Source: Saprospiraceae bacterium | GTDB taxonomy: Bacteria; Bacteroidota; Bacteroidia; Chitinophagales; Saprospiraceae | NCBI GenBank assembly: GCA_016717145.1 | Contig: JADKGD010000001.1 | Location: 62,001-126,000 of the forward strand | DNA: 64,000 nt | Reading direction: 5' to 3' | Shown here: in pieces, positions 31,579-41,158 of the stretch | Layout of the letters: each line of letters opens with the position of its first letter | How positions within the stretch are numbered: position 1 is the stretch's first letter | Notes under the pieces: model-generated | The model's database searches: none | What the model saw: the letters and a program-made list of their open reading frames with translations, nothing else | What the model was told of the DNA's origin: nothing | Made by a program: the position numbers and the translations under genes

Positions 31579-34329
31579 TTACCTCCTCATCATATGCATT
31601 TGAATATCTTGTGATGGTTTTGGTGCGCCCAGCGCATTAAGCGAATATATTACATTTACCATGACATATCTGCCTATGGAGTTGGATATCGTTTCGCTGA
31701 TAAAGGTTTCTGAAGCACTTCGGTTTACGCCCTGGTTTTGATTTAAAATATCAAATATACGTAGTTTGGCAGTTACTTTATTGTCCAGAAAACTTTTAGA
31801 AATAGAAGCCTGCCACAGATTTATTTTTGTTGAAGTGTCGAAAGAACCTTGCCCATAAATACTTGACTCCAACCTGGTGTCGACAGTCCATCCTTTGCCC
31901 GGAAATATGGCAAGATATGCTTCATAAGTTTGGTTTACATAATTTGAATTTAGCTTTTTGTTGTCTTTATATATATTATTATTTATACTCCATCTGCTGC
32001 CAATAGAAACATCAAACCTATCTTTTGACTTATTTTCCAACAATAGATTCCAGCCATTTGACCACCTGTCTATGTCATTTGGTTTAAGATTGATAAAGTT
32101 AATGCCCCTTGTAAGTGAAGAGTTTAAACCCGCTCTGAATTTTGCTTTCATAAAATTTAAGGGGCTGCTATAAGAAACATTTGATGCCATTGTTTGCTCA
32201 GATGAAGTATTACGTGGTGTTCGCCTTCGGATAAAAAATTCATCAACAAAAGATGCAGTGGTGATACGATCTTTTGTATAGCCGAGTCGAAGTGATGCAA
32301 AAAGGCTGCGAAAATTATATTGGTCAAAAAAATTGTAAGATATCCTCATATTGTGTCGGTATTCAGGCACCAGACTTGGATTTCCTACATACAGATTTAA
32401 AGGATCAGAATTATCTATTATTGGTTGGAGTTGATCGATTGAAGGTTCGCGAATGGTAGTTGTGTAATTGATTCGAATATTAGTTTTTTCAAAATCAATA
32501 GACGCTCTGGGTAAAAAATAATTAAATTTCCGATTGATAGGAAGTCCTACACTCGGAATACCGTCCAGTTTCGATTGCTGGTACTCAATACCTACATTGG
32601 ATATAAAATTTACGTGTTTATACCTGAAATTACTCCCGGCATTATAATATAAAAACCTGTTATCAAATGCCCTGCTCAATTCTTCGTTAAATGTTCTGAT
32701 GGTTGTATTTTCAGGATTTACATTAAAAAAATCTTTTATCAAATCAGACTTATTGTTTTTGACAGCATAATTTAATGTCAAAAACCATTTCTGACTAAGG
32801 GGTTCGGTGTAAGAACCGCCAAAACTAAAGTTTTTATTACCGGAATTATTGTCCTGAAATTGAAAAACTGATCTTTGAAGATTCAACACAAGATTCGGGT
32901 CGTATACTTCGCTAAGGATTTGATTTAAAGTGTTGTTTGTATTATTACCAAAGGACCCATCTAAAGTAAAATTTCTTCCTTTTTTTGACAACCTTTTCCG
33001 ATAATTTACCTGACCAGCAAATATATTGGATGATACTTTATTTTCTTTTGCCTGATCATTTAAATTTAAAACGGTTCGCAATCTATTTAAAGTGGTGTCC
33101 ATTTGATTTGACACATCATTACTTGACCTTGCAGTCAGGCTGCTTATAATAGTCATTTCAGTAGTAGAGTCCAGTTTTAAATCTATGGTGGTATAAAAAT
33201 TATGATTGAGGGAAGATGTTTTTGATTGCAAAGATTTTTCTGAAATTAAAGCATTGGTCTGAACAAAATTATCTGTTAATGATGTTTGTATTAATTTAGT
33301 ATTTCCATTGGTAATGAAATAACTGAAATTCAATTTATTTTTTTTACCCAAGTCATAATTAACATTCAATCCCGTGGTCATACTACGCGTTACGCCTGTA
33401 TTATTCTGCCCAAAAGAAACAGGTGCATTTGTATTAAAATTATTACCACCTGTATTTCCGCTTGTCATAGAAGAAAAATCACTTACATTGACGCCTGTAT
33501 TGTTGAGATTATTTAAAGAACCAATAAATGAGAATTGTGTTTTTTTGTTAAATCTATTCAACATAATTTTGCCTTCATATCTATCATTCGTGCCATATCC
33601 GGCCATGGCGTTTCCGAAGTATCCGCTTTTTTTGTTGTCTTTTAGCTCCAGGTTTATTGTTTTTTCATCTTGTCCGTCCTCGACACCTGTAAAGGTAGCG
33701 GTCTTAGACTTTTTATCAAATATCTGCACTTTTTTTATGGCATTGGCAGGAAGATTTTTTGTTGCCATTTTGGGATCTTTTCCGAAAAAATCACGTCCAT
33801 CCACGGTTACCGCCTTGACGTCTTCTCCCTGAACTTTAATACCCCCATCAGCATCAATCTCTACACCCGGCAGTTTCCTTAGCAAGTCTTCAACGACGGC
33901 ATTTGGTTGTGTTTTGAATGCATCAGCGTTAAATTCAATGGTATCTTTTGTAACCTTTATTGGTACGTAGTCTGAAGTTATTGTAACGGTTTCCAACATC
34001 TTACCTTCATTGAACATGGTGATGATGCCAAGATCTTTGATTTTATTTTCACCTGCTAATTCGATTAACCGTTGTATGGTTCCGTAGCTGATATACGTAA
34101 ATTGAATGTTGTATTTACCTGCACTTAAGCCTTTAATCAAAAACATGCCATTAACATCGGTCACTGTATATCCCATCAGAGTTGAATCAATAGGATCCAA
34201 TGCTACAACAGTAGCACCGATAAGATTAATTTTTTCTTCATCCTGAACCTGTCCTTTTAAACTGTATTTTTGCGCCACAATAACATTGGTTAAAAAGAGG
34301 CAAAAACACCAGAGTATAATTCGTTGCAT
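31579..34329 (-). CDS. TonB-dependent-receptor-like outer-membrane protein
   Basis: 916 residues. Signal peptide (IILWCFCLFLTNVIVAQ), an N-terminal carboxypeptidase-regulatory-like domain (KYSLKGQVQDEEKINLIGAT, residues about 20-95), a plug-like region (VEDLLRKLPGVEIDADGGI, VDGRDFFGKDPKMATKNLPA, about 140-200) and a long barrel region rich in alternating polar/aromatic strands. This fits the OMP_b-brl_3 group of TonB-type proteins. No clear TonB box is seen, so energy-coupled transport is uncertain. The upstream GLPGLI gene is 9 bases away on the same strand and probably co-transcribed; the two families commonly occur together. The ligand is unknown (peptide or metal have been proposed for relatives). 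Confidence 0.85.
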   Translation of the reverse strand: MQRIILWCFCLFLTNVIVAQKYSLKGQVQDEEKINLIGATVVALDPIDSTLMGYTVTDVNGMFLIKGLSAGKYNIQFTYISYGTIQRLIELAGENKIKDLGIITMFNEGKMLETVTITSDYVPIKVTKDTIEFNADAFKTQPNAVVEDLLRKLPGVEIDADGGIKVQGEDVKAVTVDGRDFFGKDPKMATKNLPANAIKKVQIFDKKSKTATFTGVEDGQDEKTINLELKDNKKSGYFGNAMAGYGTNDRYEGKIMLNRFNKKTQFSFIGSLNNLNNTGVNVSDFSSMTSGNTGGNNFNTNAPVSFGQNNTGVTRSMTTGLNVNYDLGKKNKLNFSYFITNGNTKLIQTSLTDNFVQTNALISEKSLQSKTSSLNHNFYTTIDLKLDSTTEMTIISSLTARSSNDVSNQMDTTLNRLRTVLNLNDQAKENKVSSNIFAGQVNYRKRLSKKGRNFTLDGSFGNNTNNTLNQILSEVYDPNLVLNLQRSVFQFQDNNSGNKNFSFGGSYTEPLSQKWFLTLNYAVKNNKSDLIKDFFNVNPENTTIRTFNEELSRAFDNRFLYYNAGSNFRYKHVNFISNVGIEYQQSKLDGIPSVGLPINRKFNYFLPRASIDFEKTNIRINYTTTIREPSIDQLQPIIDNSDPLNLYVGNPSLVPEYRHNMRISYNFFDQYNFRSLFASLRLGYTKDRITTASFVDEFFIRRRTPRNTSSEQTMASNVSYSSPLNFMKAKFRAGLNSSLTRGINFINLKPNDIDRWSNGWNLLLENKSKDRFDVSIGSRWSINNNIYKDNKKLNSNYVNQTYEAYLAIFPGKGWTVDTRLESSIYGQGSFDTSTKINLWQASISKSFLDNKVTAKLRIFDILNQNQGVNRSASETFISETISNSIGRYVMVNVIYSLNALGAPKPSQDIQMHMMRR

Positions 34330-34338
34330 AATTATTTT

Positions 34339-35076
34339 TTATTGTCTTCCCGGTCTGCCATCACGTCTACCCCACATTTCCTTTTGCTCTTTCATTTTTT
34401 CTTTACGAAGCTTCTCAAACTCATCTCTGCTCATCATATCACCCTTGGCAGGTTTGACGATTGGATTTTCTAAAGGTTTCATCTTGACTTCTGTAGCAAT
34501 GGTATGGTTTGTAGCACTTTGAATTTCAAGGATTAATCCGGGCAACTTGCCAAATTTTTCCGGACCAAAAGATACCGGAATCTGATGCGTAAAAAAAGCA
34601 ATAATATTTGTGGTACTATCCTTATACATAGCCTTCATACAATTATACCCTAAAATCGACTTTTGTTCTCCTGCACTGATTTTCCACCTTATTGAAGCTA
34701 CAGAATCTTTGATGACAAAATCCTTATTAAAAAAGGCCAATTGTTCCAATACGAAATCCTCCTCCAGGTTTTTATAATATATCCTGTTTGTTTTTTCTTT
34801 CATACGTCTGAACATTCTGGGCACATTATCATTGGCACTTTCTTCAACAACAATGTCCGGATCTTTTTCATAAATAGACTCCGTATCTGAAAAAGTAAGT
34901 TTCATAAAGGCGTCCTGAGACTTTGGCATGTCAGAAGGCATGTTTGGCATATCTGAAGGCATGTTTTCAAAATCAAAGTAAGTTGTTTGAGTGTACTTAA
35001 TTACGCCTTGTGTAGTTTGCCCATTTGCCACAACATCAGAAAAGAACATCAATATTAAGAATATGACTATTTTCAT
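34339..35076 (-). CDS. GLPGLI family protein
   Basis: 245 residues from ATG 35076, chosen because the signal peptide (MKIVIFLILMFFSDVVANGQ) starts there; the 35112 start adds 12 residues. It contains the family signature as KLPGLILEI (about residue 179) in the context GPEKFGKLPGLIL, preceded by KSILGYNCMKA, which is also typical. A repeated Met/Pro run (NMPSDMPNMPSDMP) lies near residue 45. The function of the family is not established; it is a presumed periplasmic or surface partner of the adjacent outer-membrane protein. The C-terminus is basic (WGRRDGRPGRQ). Confidence 0.85.
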   Translation of the reverse strand: MKIVIFLILMFFSDVVANGQTTQGVIKYTQTTYFDFENMPSDMPNMPSDMPKSQDAFMKLTFSDTESIYEKDPDIVVEESANDNVPRMFRRMKEKTNRIYYKNLEEDFVLEQLAFFNKDFVIKDSVASIRWKISAGEQKSILGYNCMKAMYKDSTTNIIAFFTHQIPVSFGPEKFGKLPGLILEIQSATNHTIATEVKMKPLENPIVKPAKGDMMSRDEFEKLRKEKMKEQKEMWGRRDGRPGRQ

Positions 35077-35192
35077 TAAAAAGTATGCTTTAATTTTGCG
35101 TAAATGTAACAATATTTAATGTGGCTAAATAATTAATGACGTGTTTAGCATATATTTAACTTATATTAATGTATTTATCGTAGTACTTCTAT

Positions 35193-35200
35193 TATATTTG
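35193..35200 (+). promoter_or_regulatory. Bacteroidota-type -7 element (TATATTTG)
   Basis: Fits TAnnTTTG, 50 bases before the ATG of the SixA-like gene, in the divergent gap with the GLPGLI gene. No clear -33 element. Confidence 0.35.
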
Positions 35201-35250
35201 TATTTACAATTTATAATGTTTTTGAAAGTTAATGACCTGAATTTTATTGA

Positions 35251-35742
35251 ATGAAGCACATAATTATCATTCGGCACGCAAAATCTTCCTGGACGGATAT
35301 TAATTTATCTGATTTCGAGAGAACATTAGATCCACGAGGTTTGTCAGATGCACCAATTATGGCGGAGCGTTTAAAATCCAAAGGATATAGCCCGGAAATT
35401 ATAGTTTCAAGTGATGCAATGAGGGCAAAAACGACAGCAGCATATTTTGCCGATTGTTTTGGACTTTCTTTAAAACTTGATCCAAAATTATATCATGGTC
35501 AATCTGACAATTATTTGAATGCTATAGCTGGCATAAATGACGAAATTAATACTGTGGCATTGGTTGGACACAACCCGGGAATTACCCATATAGCAAATTT
35601 GATTGCGCCCGGGTGTACAAATAATATTCCCACCTGCGGAATAATTATAGCCACATCATCGAAAACACACTGGTCTTTTATGTCATGGAAGGACATGCAT
35701 GTAGAAACATTAATGTTTCCTAAAGACAGCAATAATGATTAA
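35251..35742 (+). CDS. sixA: SixA-like histidine phosphatase
   Basis: 163 residues of the histidine phosphatase superfamily, branch 1, near the SixA phosphohistidine phosphatases. The catalytic RHA(K) motif is at residues 8-10 (IIIIRHAKSSW, nucleophile His9); the second catalytic His is in VALVGHNPGITH (residue about 108); DAMRAKTTA contains the conserved Arg. The family removes phosphate from phosphohistidine or small phosphoesters; which substrate applies here cannot be decided. The 3' end overlaps the next gene by 8 bases, suggesting one transcript. Confidence 0.85.
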   Translation: MKHIIIIRHAKSSWTDINLSDFERTLDPRGLSDAPIMAERLKSKGYSPEIIVSSDAMRAKTTAAYFADCFGLSLKLDPKLYHGQSDNYLNAIAGINDEINTVALVGHNPGITHIANLIAPGCTNNIPTCGIIIATSSKTHWSFMSWKDMHVETLMFPKDSNND

Positions 35743-36127
35743 TTTTATGCATAAAAATATATTAGTATTTTGTTTTATATGTTTGTTTATGGTGTACTCT
35801 AATGTTTCATGTGGCAAAAAAAATAAGTCAAGTTTGTTGAATATGACAAATGATGAACTTGTCAAAGCAATGGTTGATATGTATTGTGTTAATGCCGCAT
35901 TAAATATCAGTGATACCCAATCAAGGGATAGCATCAAACAAATCTATTACGCCCAACTTAATCAAATTACAGGTAAATCTATTGAGGATATCAGAACCGA
36001 TTTTGATAAGTTACTGCTTATGCCTGATACCTTAGTGATGTTGCAAAACAGAGCACTTGATACATTGCGCCTTATGCAAGACAGATCAATGACTATGCCT
36101 ACACCTGTATCGCTAGGAATAAATTAA
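35735..36127 (+). CDS. Small exported protein, DUF4296-like
   Basis: 130 residues. N-terminal signal segment (NILVFCFICLFMVYS) followed by a Cys (NVSCGKKNK) that could be a lipidation site, though the box lacks the usual Leu at -3. The rest is helical: SLLNMTNDELVKAMVDMY, then YYAQLNQITGKSIEDIRTDFDKLLLMPD, which has the spacing of the DUF4296 lipoproteins of Bacteroidota. An alternative start is ATG 35747. Overlaps the phosphatase gene and precedes the two-component pair by 78 bases. Confidence 0.6.
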   Translation: MINFMHKNILVFCFICLFMVYSNVSCGKKNKSSLLNMTNDELVKAMVDMYCVNAALNISDTQSRDSIKQIYYAQLNQITGKSIEDIRTDFDKLLLMPDTLVMLQNRALDTLRLMQDRSMTMPTPVSLGIN

Positions 36128-36205
36128 TATTAAGATAATATGACTAATCCAATCAAATGGTACTAAATGGATTAAATTTGAGCCCTGAAATTAAACAATT
36201 TCATT

Positions 36206-36889
36206 ATGTCAAAAAATGAAAGAATATTGGTCGTTGATGACGAAGAAGACATCCTCGAAGTGCTCAGGTACAATCTGGAAAAAGAAGGCTATTTGGTTAA
36301 GACGGCAGCAGACGGACTTTCAGCCTTAAAAATAGCCAATGAATTTGACCCGCATCTAATCATTTTGGACATTATGATGCCTGGTATGGATGGGATTGAA
36401 GTGTGTCAGAAGTTACGTTCCATACCAAAATTTTCATCAACCATCATTGCGTTTCTTACTGCCAGAAACGAAGCGTTTACCCAAATTTCGGCTTTGGACT
36501 CCGGCGGTGACGACTTTATCAACAAACCTATTAAACCAAATGTATTCAAGTCAAGAATTAGCGCACTGTTGAGACGAAATGCAATAAGTGAGGATAATAA
36601 GGATCATATCATTCGTTATGGCAATATGGAGATAGATTTTGAACAATTTAAACTTAGTATTAACGGATTAGATGCCGGATTGGCTAAAAAAGAGTTTGAA
36701 TTGATATCCCTTTTAGCGTCCAAACCAGGTAAAGTATTCAAGAGAAATGAAATCCTTTCCAAAATTTGGGGCAATGATGTCATTGTAGGAGACCGGACAA
36801 TAGATGTGCATATCAGAAAACTCAGAGAAAAAATTGGTGAAAATTATATTCATACCATGAAAGGGGTAGGGTATAAATTTGATTTTTAA
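36206..36889 (+). CDS. PhoB/OmpR-type response regulator
   Basis: 227 residues. Receiver domain with the acidic pair DD at 11-12, phospho-acceptor Asp55 (LIILDIMMPGMDG), the T in FLTARN and the conserved Lys in NKPIKP. C-terminal winged-helix DNA-binding domain (LAKKEFELISLLASKPGKVFKR, WGNDVIVGDRTIDVHIRKLR, GVGYKFDF). It should bind DNA after phosphorylation by the kinase encoded 6 bases downstream. The receiver has SALDSGGDDF where GADDY is common, a mild deviation. The regulon is unknown; layout is as for PhoB-PhoR. Confidence 0.92.
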   Translation: MSKNERILVVDDEEDILEVLRYNLEKEGYLVKTAADGLSALKIANEFDPHLIILDIMMPGMDGIEVCQKLRSIPKFSSTIIAFLTARNEAFTQISALDSGGDDFINKPIKPNVFKSRISALLRRNAISEDNKDHIIRYGNMEIDFEQFKLSINGLDAGLAKKEFELISLLASKPGKVFKRNEILSKIWGNDVIVGDRTIDVHIRKLREKIGENYIHTMKGVGYKFDF

Positions 36890-36895
36890 TAAAAT

Positions 36896-37927
36896 TTGTA
36901 TAAAAATATTACCATAAGGCAAATTACCATTCTAATTACTGTGTTGGTCACAGTGATTAACTTGGGTATTATATGGTTTTCATTTTTATATGTACACTCC
37001 TACGCGCTAATCCTAATGTTGGCTAGCGTTTTGATGCTCAATTTTTTTATCGTACGCTTCTTTTTAGAAAAATATGTCTTTCGAAAAATTAAATTGATAT
37101 ACAAGCTGATATATGAATCAAAAAAGGATAAAAGCAGCAATGATATAAATAAGGAAAGTCTCGAAGATGTCAATGCAAAGGTAATGGAATGGGCCGAAAA
37201 TACTAAAAATGAAATTGCAGCACTTAAATCCCTTGAAGAGTACAGAAAAAATTATGTTGGCAATATTTCGCACGAACTGAAAACACCAATATTTTCCATT
37301 CAAGCTTATTTGCACACCTTAATTGAAGGCGGATTATATGATGAAAATATCAATAAAGATTATCTTCAAAGGGCCGCAGATAACACTGAGCGATTGCAAA
37401 ATATCGTTGAGGACCTGGATGTCATAACCAAACTGGAATCCGGACAAGTTGAACTGGACTTCAAACGATTTGATATAAAGGAAATGGTTCGTGATATATT
37501 TTTGGATTTAAAGTCAATTGCGAAAAAAAAGAAAATAAGTTTGCAGTTAAAGGACGGAGCCGCACAATCATTTAATGTTTTAGCAGACAGAGAGTCAATA
37601 AGGCAGGTTTTTACAAACTTGATCGTGAATTCTATAAAATATGGTAAAGATGGCGGTACAACCAAAGTTTCATTTTATGACATGGAAACTGAGCTTCTGG
37701 TAGAAGTATCCGATAATGGCATTGGTATTGATGAAAAACATTTAAAACATGTTTTTGACAGATTTTATAGAGTCGATAGCAGCCGAAGCCGAAAGCAAGG
37801 GGGCTCAGGTTTAGGCCTCTCGATCGTTAAACATATTATTGAAGCACACGATCAAACAATTAATGTGCGGTCCACACCTAATGTGGGTTCTACATTTGGC
37901 TTTACATTAAAAAAAGCACCAAAATAG
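36896..37927 (+). CDS. PhoR-type sensor histidine kinase
   Basis: 343 residues starting at TTG 36896; an in-frame TAA at 36890 rules out any earlier start and the next Met is after the first membrane segment. Two membrane segments (ITILITVLVTVINLGIIWF, YALILMLASVLMLNFFIV) with only a short loop between, so sensing may be within the membrane. HisKA domain with H126 (NISHELKTPI), N box (NLIVNSIKYG), G1 (VSDNGIGI), F box (FDRFYRVD) and G2 (GGSGLGLSIVKHIIEAH). Follows its regulator by 6 bases, one operon. It converges with the amidase gene 10 bases away. Confidence 0.92.
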   Translation: MYKNITIRQITILITVLVTVINLGIIWFSFLYVHSYALILMLASVLMLNFFIVRFFLEKYVFRKIKLIYKLIYESKKDKSSNDINKESLEDVNAKVMEWAENTKNEIAALKSLEEYRKNYVGNISHELKTPIFSIQAYLHTLIEGGLYDENINKDYLQRAADNTERLQNIVEDLDVITKLESGQVELDFKRFDIKEMVRDIFLDLKSIAKKKKISLQLKDGAAQSFNVLADRESIRQVFTNLIVNSIKYGKDGGTTKVSFYDMETELLVEVSDNGIGIDEKHLKHVFDRFYRVDSSRSRKQGGSGLGLSIVKHIIEAHDQTINVRSTPNVGSTFGFTLKKAPK

Positions 37928-37937
37928 ACATCAATGA

Positions 37938-39203
37938 TTATTTACGCATACCTTCAAATAACCAATTTGCCAATGCTTGCCTGTTTGTGTTGATTAATAA
38001 TCTCTTTTGATCTTCAAAATTTCGTATATTTGCCAGTTCAACAAACAAGGTTGTGGGATGTAGATTTCTAACCATATAAAGTCCTCTGTCTTCAACAAAA
38101 CCTTTGTAGCCCCTTTCCTTTTGATGAGTTGCATATTTGGATTCAAAAACATCCTGGACGGTATTGGCTAATGTTTTGCTGGCCTCATTGTGTTTATTAT
38201 AATAGAAAAAGACATCCTGTCTCTTTTCTTTGCTGCGGGAATCAACATGTATTTCTATTGCTTTTTGTACTTTAACGCCTTTTTTCTTGTATTTTCTGTA
38301 TAACTTGTTTACAGCTTCAGCGCGTTCCCTTAGCCTTTGTTTTTGGCTTATTGGAATCGAATTTTTACCTAGTAAATCTTCATCTCCATCACACTTAAGA
38401 TATTCGTCATCGCGTATTCCGTCATTTCCGTCCTGGACTATCATATGGACGGTGGCACCATGTTGCATCAGATTTCGCGCAAGCCTTAGAGAAACGTCAT
38501 AGGCGTACTCATCTTCACACAATTTATTAGGACATTCAGTACATACAGCACCTGGATCAGGGCCTCCATGACCACTTATTATATAGTATACCTGTCCTTC
38601 GAGACTGAAATCTTCAATATTTACGAGCTCATACGTAGGTCCCATCAAAGGCACATTAATTTCTTTGATACCTTTTCGCTTCATAGAGGTAATTTTTCCT
38701 GAAACTGAAATTTTATTTGGTTCAATCGATTTGAGTTTTTCGGTTTTTAATGTTGGGATAGCTTTTTCTTTTTCTGTGATTTTGAGCTCAGATTTAGTTA
38801 GACAAGTAAATTCTTCCATCGGCACCCATAATAAATTATTTTTTGTATGGGCTCTGGGTTTTATACCAATTTTATTAATTTTTTCATTATAGTTTTCTAT
38901 TCTCCTGGCCAATTCTACGTCTTTTGTACCAATTGATGATCTGATACTTTTACCATTAAATTTTACCAGCTTTACTGGAAGCAGATATGTTTTTCTGGCA
39001 ACAATAATATTTCTGTTTTTTATTTTGTTTAGCGAACAAAAAAGGTCGAGGTTGCAATTATGCATAGTCAGCTCATACCTGTTTAAAAAGTTCGCTATGG
39101 TTTCACCAGCTTTTACTTTAGCTGAATAATATTTTGGCGCTTTGGAAAATGCTGTAGAAACACTAATTCCAATAATAAAGCAAAGATTTACCAATCGTTT
39201 CAT
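37938..39203 (-). CDS. N-acetylmuramoyl-L-alanine amidase with LysM-like N-terminus
   Basis: About 421 residues from ATG 39203 (MKRLVNLCFIIGISVSTAF signal peptide; the ATG at 39230 adds nine residues). An N-terminal LysM-like segment (AKVKAGETIANFLNRYELT) is followed by a linker, and a C-terminal Amidase_3 domain. Zinc ligands fit YYIISGHGGPDPGAVC (His), the Glu in CEDEYAYDVSLRLARNL, and KAIEIHVDS (His); the catalytic Glu is in TTLFVELANIRN. It cleaves the lactyl-amide bond of peptidoglycan in the periplasm. An extra Cys-rich loop (VCTECPNKLCEDE) inside the zinc site is unusual. Confidence 0.85.
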   Translation of the reverse strand: MKRLVNLCFIIGISVSTAFSKAPKYYSAKVKAGETIANFLNRYELTMHNCNLDLFCSLNKIKNRNIIVARKTYLLPVKLVKFNGKSIRSSIGTKDVELARRIENYNEKINKIGIKPRAHTKNNLLWVPMEEFTCLTKSELKITEKEKAIPTLKTEKLKSIEPNKISVSGKITSMKRKGIKEINVPLMGPTYELVNIEDFSLEGQVYYIISGHGGPDPGAVCTECPNKLCEDEYAYDVSLRLARNLMQHGATVHMIVQDGNDGIRDDEYLKCDGDEDLLGKNSIPISQKQRLRERAEAVNKLYRKYKKKGVKVQKAIEIHVDSRSKEKRQDVFFYYNKHNEASKTLANTVQDVFESKYATHQKERGYKGFVEDRGLYMVRNLHPTTLFVELANIRNFEDQKRLLINTNRQALANWLFEGMRK

Positions 39204-39540
39204 AATGTCGATAATTGAGATTCGGTACAAAGATACATATTATTATTTATTATAATATGTATTTATTATAAATTATTTGTATTATGTTTTTTTATTGGTT
39301 CAAATTGCAATTGTCAATTAAAGATTATTTTAAGATTTTAAACGACTAAAACAATTCTTATCTTACATTTATGCATCTTTTATTTTAGATTTGAGCTGTC
39401 GATTCATTTATCATGAAATGAGCATGAATCCATCTTTACAGTACCTGCCGGATTAAAGTGTTAAAGTTGGTACAAACCTGAATGATTAAATGGTGCTTTT
39501 CAAAGAATATTAGTCCTTTTTCCAAATCCGCAAATCAAAC
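39204..39540. other. Divergent intergenic region
   Basis: About 340 AT-rich bases between the amidase gene (minus) and the BNR-repeat gene (plus). It must hold both promoters. No clear TAnnTTTG was picked out, and no RNA gene was seen. Confidence 0.4.
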
Positions 39541-39607
39541 AAATTCGACAACTTAGCAAATTTAAACACATGAAAATTCGACAACTTAGCAAAATTTAAA
39601 CACATGA
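39541..39607 (+). repeat. Tandem duplication covering the translation start
   Basis: A 33-34-base unit occurs twice in a row (39541-39573 and 39574-39607; AAATTCGACAACTTAGCAAA then TTTAAACACATGA). The second copy has one extra A. Both copies carry an ATG. The upstream one (39570) opens a nine-codon frame (MKIRQLSKI) ending at 39599, four bases before the ATG of the BNR-repeat gene, so a translated upstream ORF is possible. Confidence 0.75.
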
Positions 39608-41154
39608 ATTACATTTTAATTTTTGTCTCTTTATTGGCTTTTCGGTTATCAATTTGTCAAAATATTTTAATATCTGAGCAAAATTTTCCAAACGAGCCTT
39701 CTATAACTATGGATCCAAAAAACCCGGCCAATCTTATAGCAGGCAGTAATTTGAATAATATTTATATTAGTAAAGACACAGGCAGGACTTGGGTTGAAGA
39801 TAATCTTACATCAAGTTATGGTGTTTGGGGCGATCCTGTGATAGCTGTAGATACTGCCGGGCATTTCTATTATTTTCACTTATCCAATCCCCAGAATGGC
39901 AGCTGGATTGATAGAATCGTTTGCCAAAAAACTACAGATATAGGAGATTTTTGGTCGGATGGTAGTTATGCCGGTCTAAATGGTAGTAAAGATCAGGATA
40001 AACACTGGGTTGTTGTAGATCCACAGAATAATAATATTTATATGACCTGGACACAATTTGATGATTACGGTAGTACGCTCCAGACTGATAGTTCCCACAT
40101 TATGTTTTCAAAGTCCTTGGATGCTGGTTTGACATGGTCAGCTGCAAAGCGCATTGATACAAAAGGGGGCAATTGTCTTGACGAAGATGACACAGTAGAA
40201 GGTGCTGTTCCAGCTGTGGGTACAAATGGCGAAATATATGTAAGTTGGGCGGGTCCACAAGGTATTGTATTTAACAAATCTTATGATCAGGGCATGACCT
40301 GGCTGCCTAAGGAAATTTCTGTTGATGATATGCCTTCGGGTTGGGATTATAGCATTCCGGGCATTTTCAGAGCAAATGGGCTGCCGGTCACAAAGTGTGA
40401 TTTAAGTGCAGGGCCAAACAGAGGTACTATTTACATCAATTGGTCTGACCAACGAAATGGAGCCACTAATACAGATATTTGGATATCCAAATCAATAGAC
40501 CAGGGATTAAACTGGACTTTGCCGATAAAGGTAAATGGTGATAATACTAATAGACATCAGTTTTTTACCTGGATGACAATCGATCAGACAAGCGGCTTTA
40601 TTTATATATTGTTTTACGATCGACGCAATTATTCAGATACACAAACGGATGTTTATTTAGCCATTTCTAAAGATGGTGCACAAACTTTTGAAAATATTAA
40701 AGTAAGTGAATCTCCATTTATTCCCGATGCAGGCATTTTTTTTGGTGATTATACCAACATTACGGCAAGTAACGGAATTGTCAGGCCAATCTGGACCAGA
40801 TTACACAATGGGAAGTTAAGTTTATGGACACATTTGTATAACGAAAACGAATTATCTTCATCAGGAGATCTCCAACAAAGTCTGACTTCCATTGACATGA
40901 ATAATTTTCCAAACCCATCAAAGAACATTAGCTATATCTCATACAAATTGCACCAAAAATCTGAAGTAAGTCTCTATATTTATGATATAAATGGTACGGT
41001 TGTAAAAAAGATAATTGACAGAAAATTCCAGGAATATGGTAAGTTTGTAGAGACTATTGATGTCCTTGAGTATGGACTGAAATCGGGTATGTATTTTATA
41101 GTATTGAGTATAGATAAAAACAGTAAAACAATCAAACACGTTGTGATTGATTGA
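39604..41154 (+). CDS. BNR/Asp-box repeat T9SS exoprotein (sialidase-like fold)
   Basis: 516 residues. Short signal peptide (YILIFVSLLAFRLSICQ), then a beta-propeller with Asp-box repeats: SKDTGRTW, SLDAGLTW, SYDQGMTW, SIDQGLNW and a degenerate SKDGAQTF. The fold is shared with sialidases and other exo-glycosidases, but I do not see the sialidase Arg triad clearly, so enzyme activity is open. A T9SS type A tail closes the protein (NFPNPSKNISYISYKL to TIKHVVID). The start codon lies in a tandem duplication. The gene converges with sbcC, 4 bases between stops. Confidence 0.82.
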   Translation: MNYILIFVSLLAFRLSICQNILISEQNFPNEPSITMDPKNPANLIAGSNLNNIYISKDTGRTWVEDNLTSSYGVWGDPVIAVDTAGHFYYFHLSNPQNGSWIDRIVCQKTTDIGDFWSDGSYAGLNGSKDQDKHWVVVDPQNNNIYMTWTQFDDYGSTLQTDSSHIMFSKSLDAGLTWSAAKRIDTKGGNCLDEDDTVEGAVPAVGTNGEIYVSWAGPQGIVFNKSYDQGMTWLPKEISVDDMPSGWDYSIPGIFRANGLPVTKCDLSAGPNRGTIYINWSDQRNGATNTDIWISKSIDQGLNWTLPIKVNGDNTNRHQFFTWMTIDQTSGFIYILFYDRRNYSDTQTDVYLAISKDGAQTFENIKVSESPFIPDAGIFFGDYTNITASNGIVRPIWTRLHNGKLSLWTHLYNENELSSSGDLQQSLTSIDMNNFPNPSKNISYISYKLHQKSEVSLYIYDINGTVVKKIIDRKFQEYGKFVETIDVLEYGLKSGMYFIVLSIDKNSKTIKHVVID

Positions 41155-41158
41155 TCCA

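Noticed and set aside
33374..33832. 152-codon plus-strand frame inside the receptor gene
   Set aside because: Antisense of the plug region; Leu/Phe-rich composition is typical of a reverse-strand shadow.
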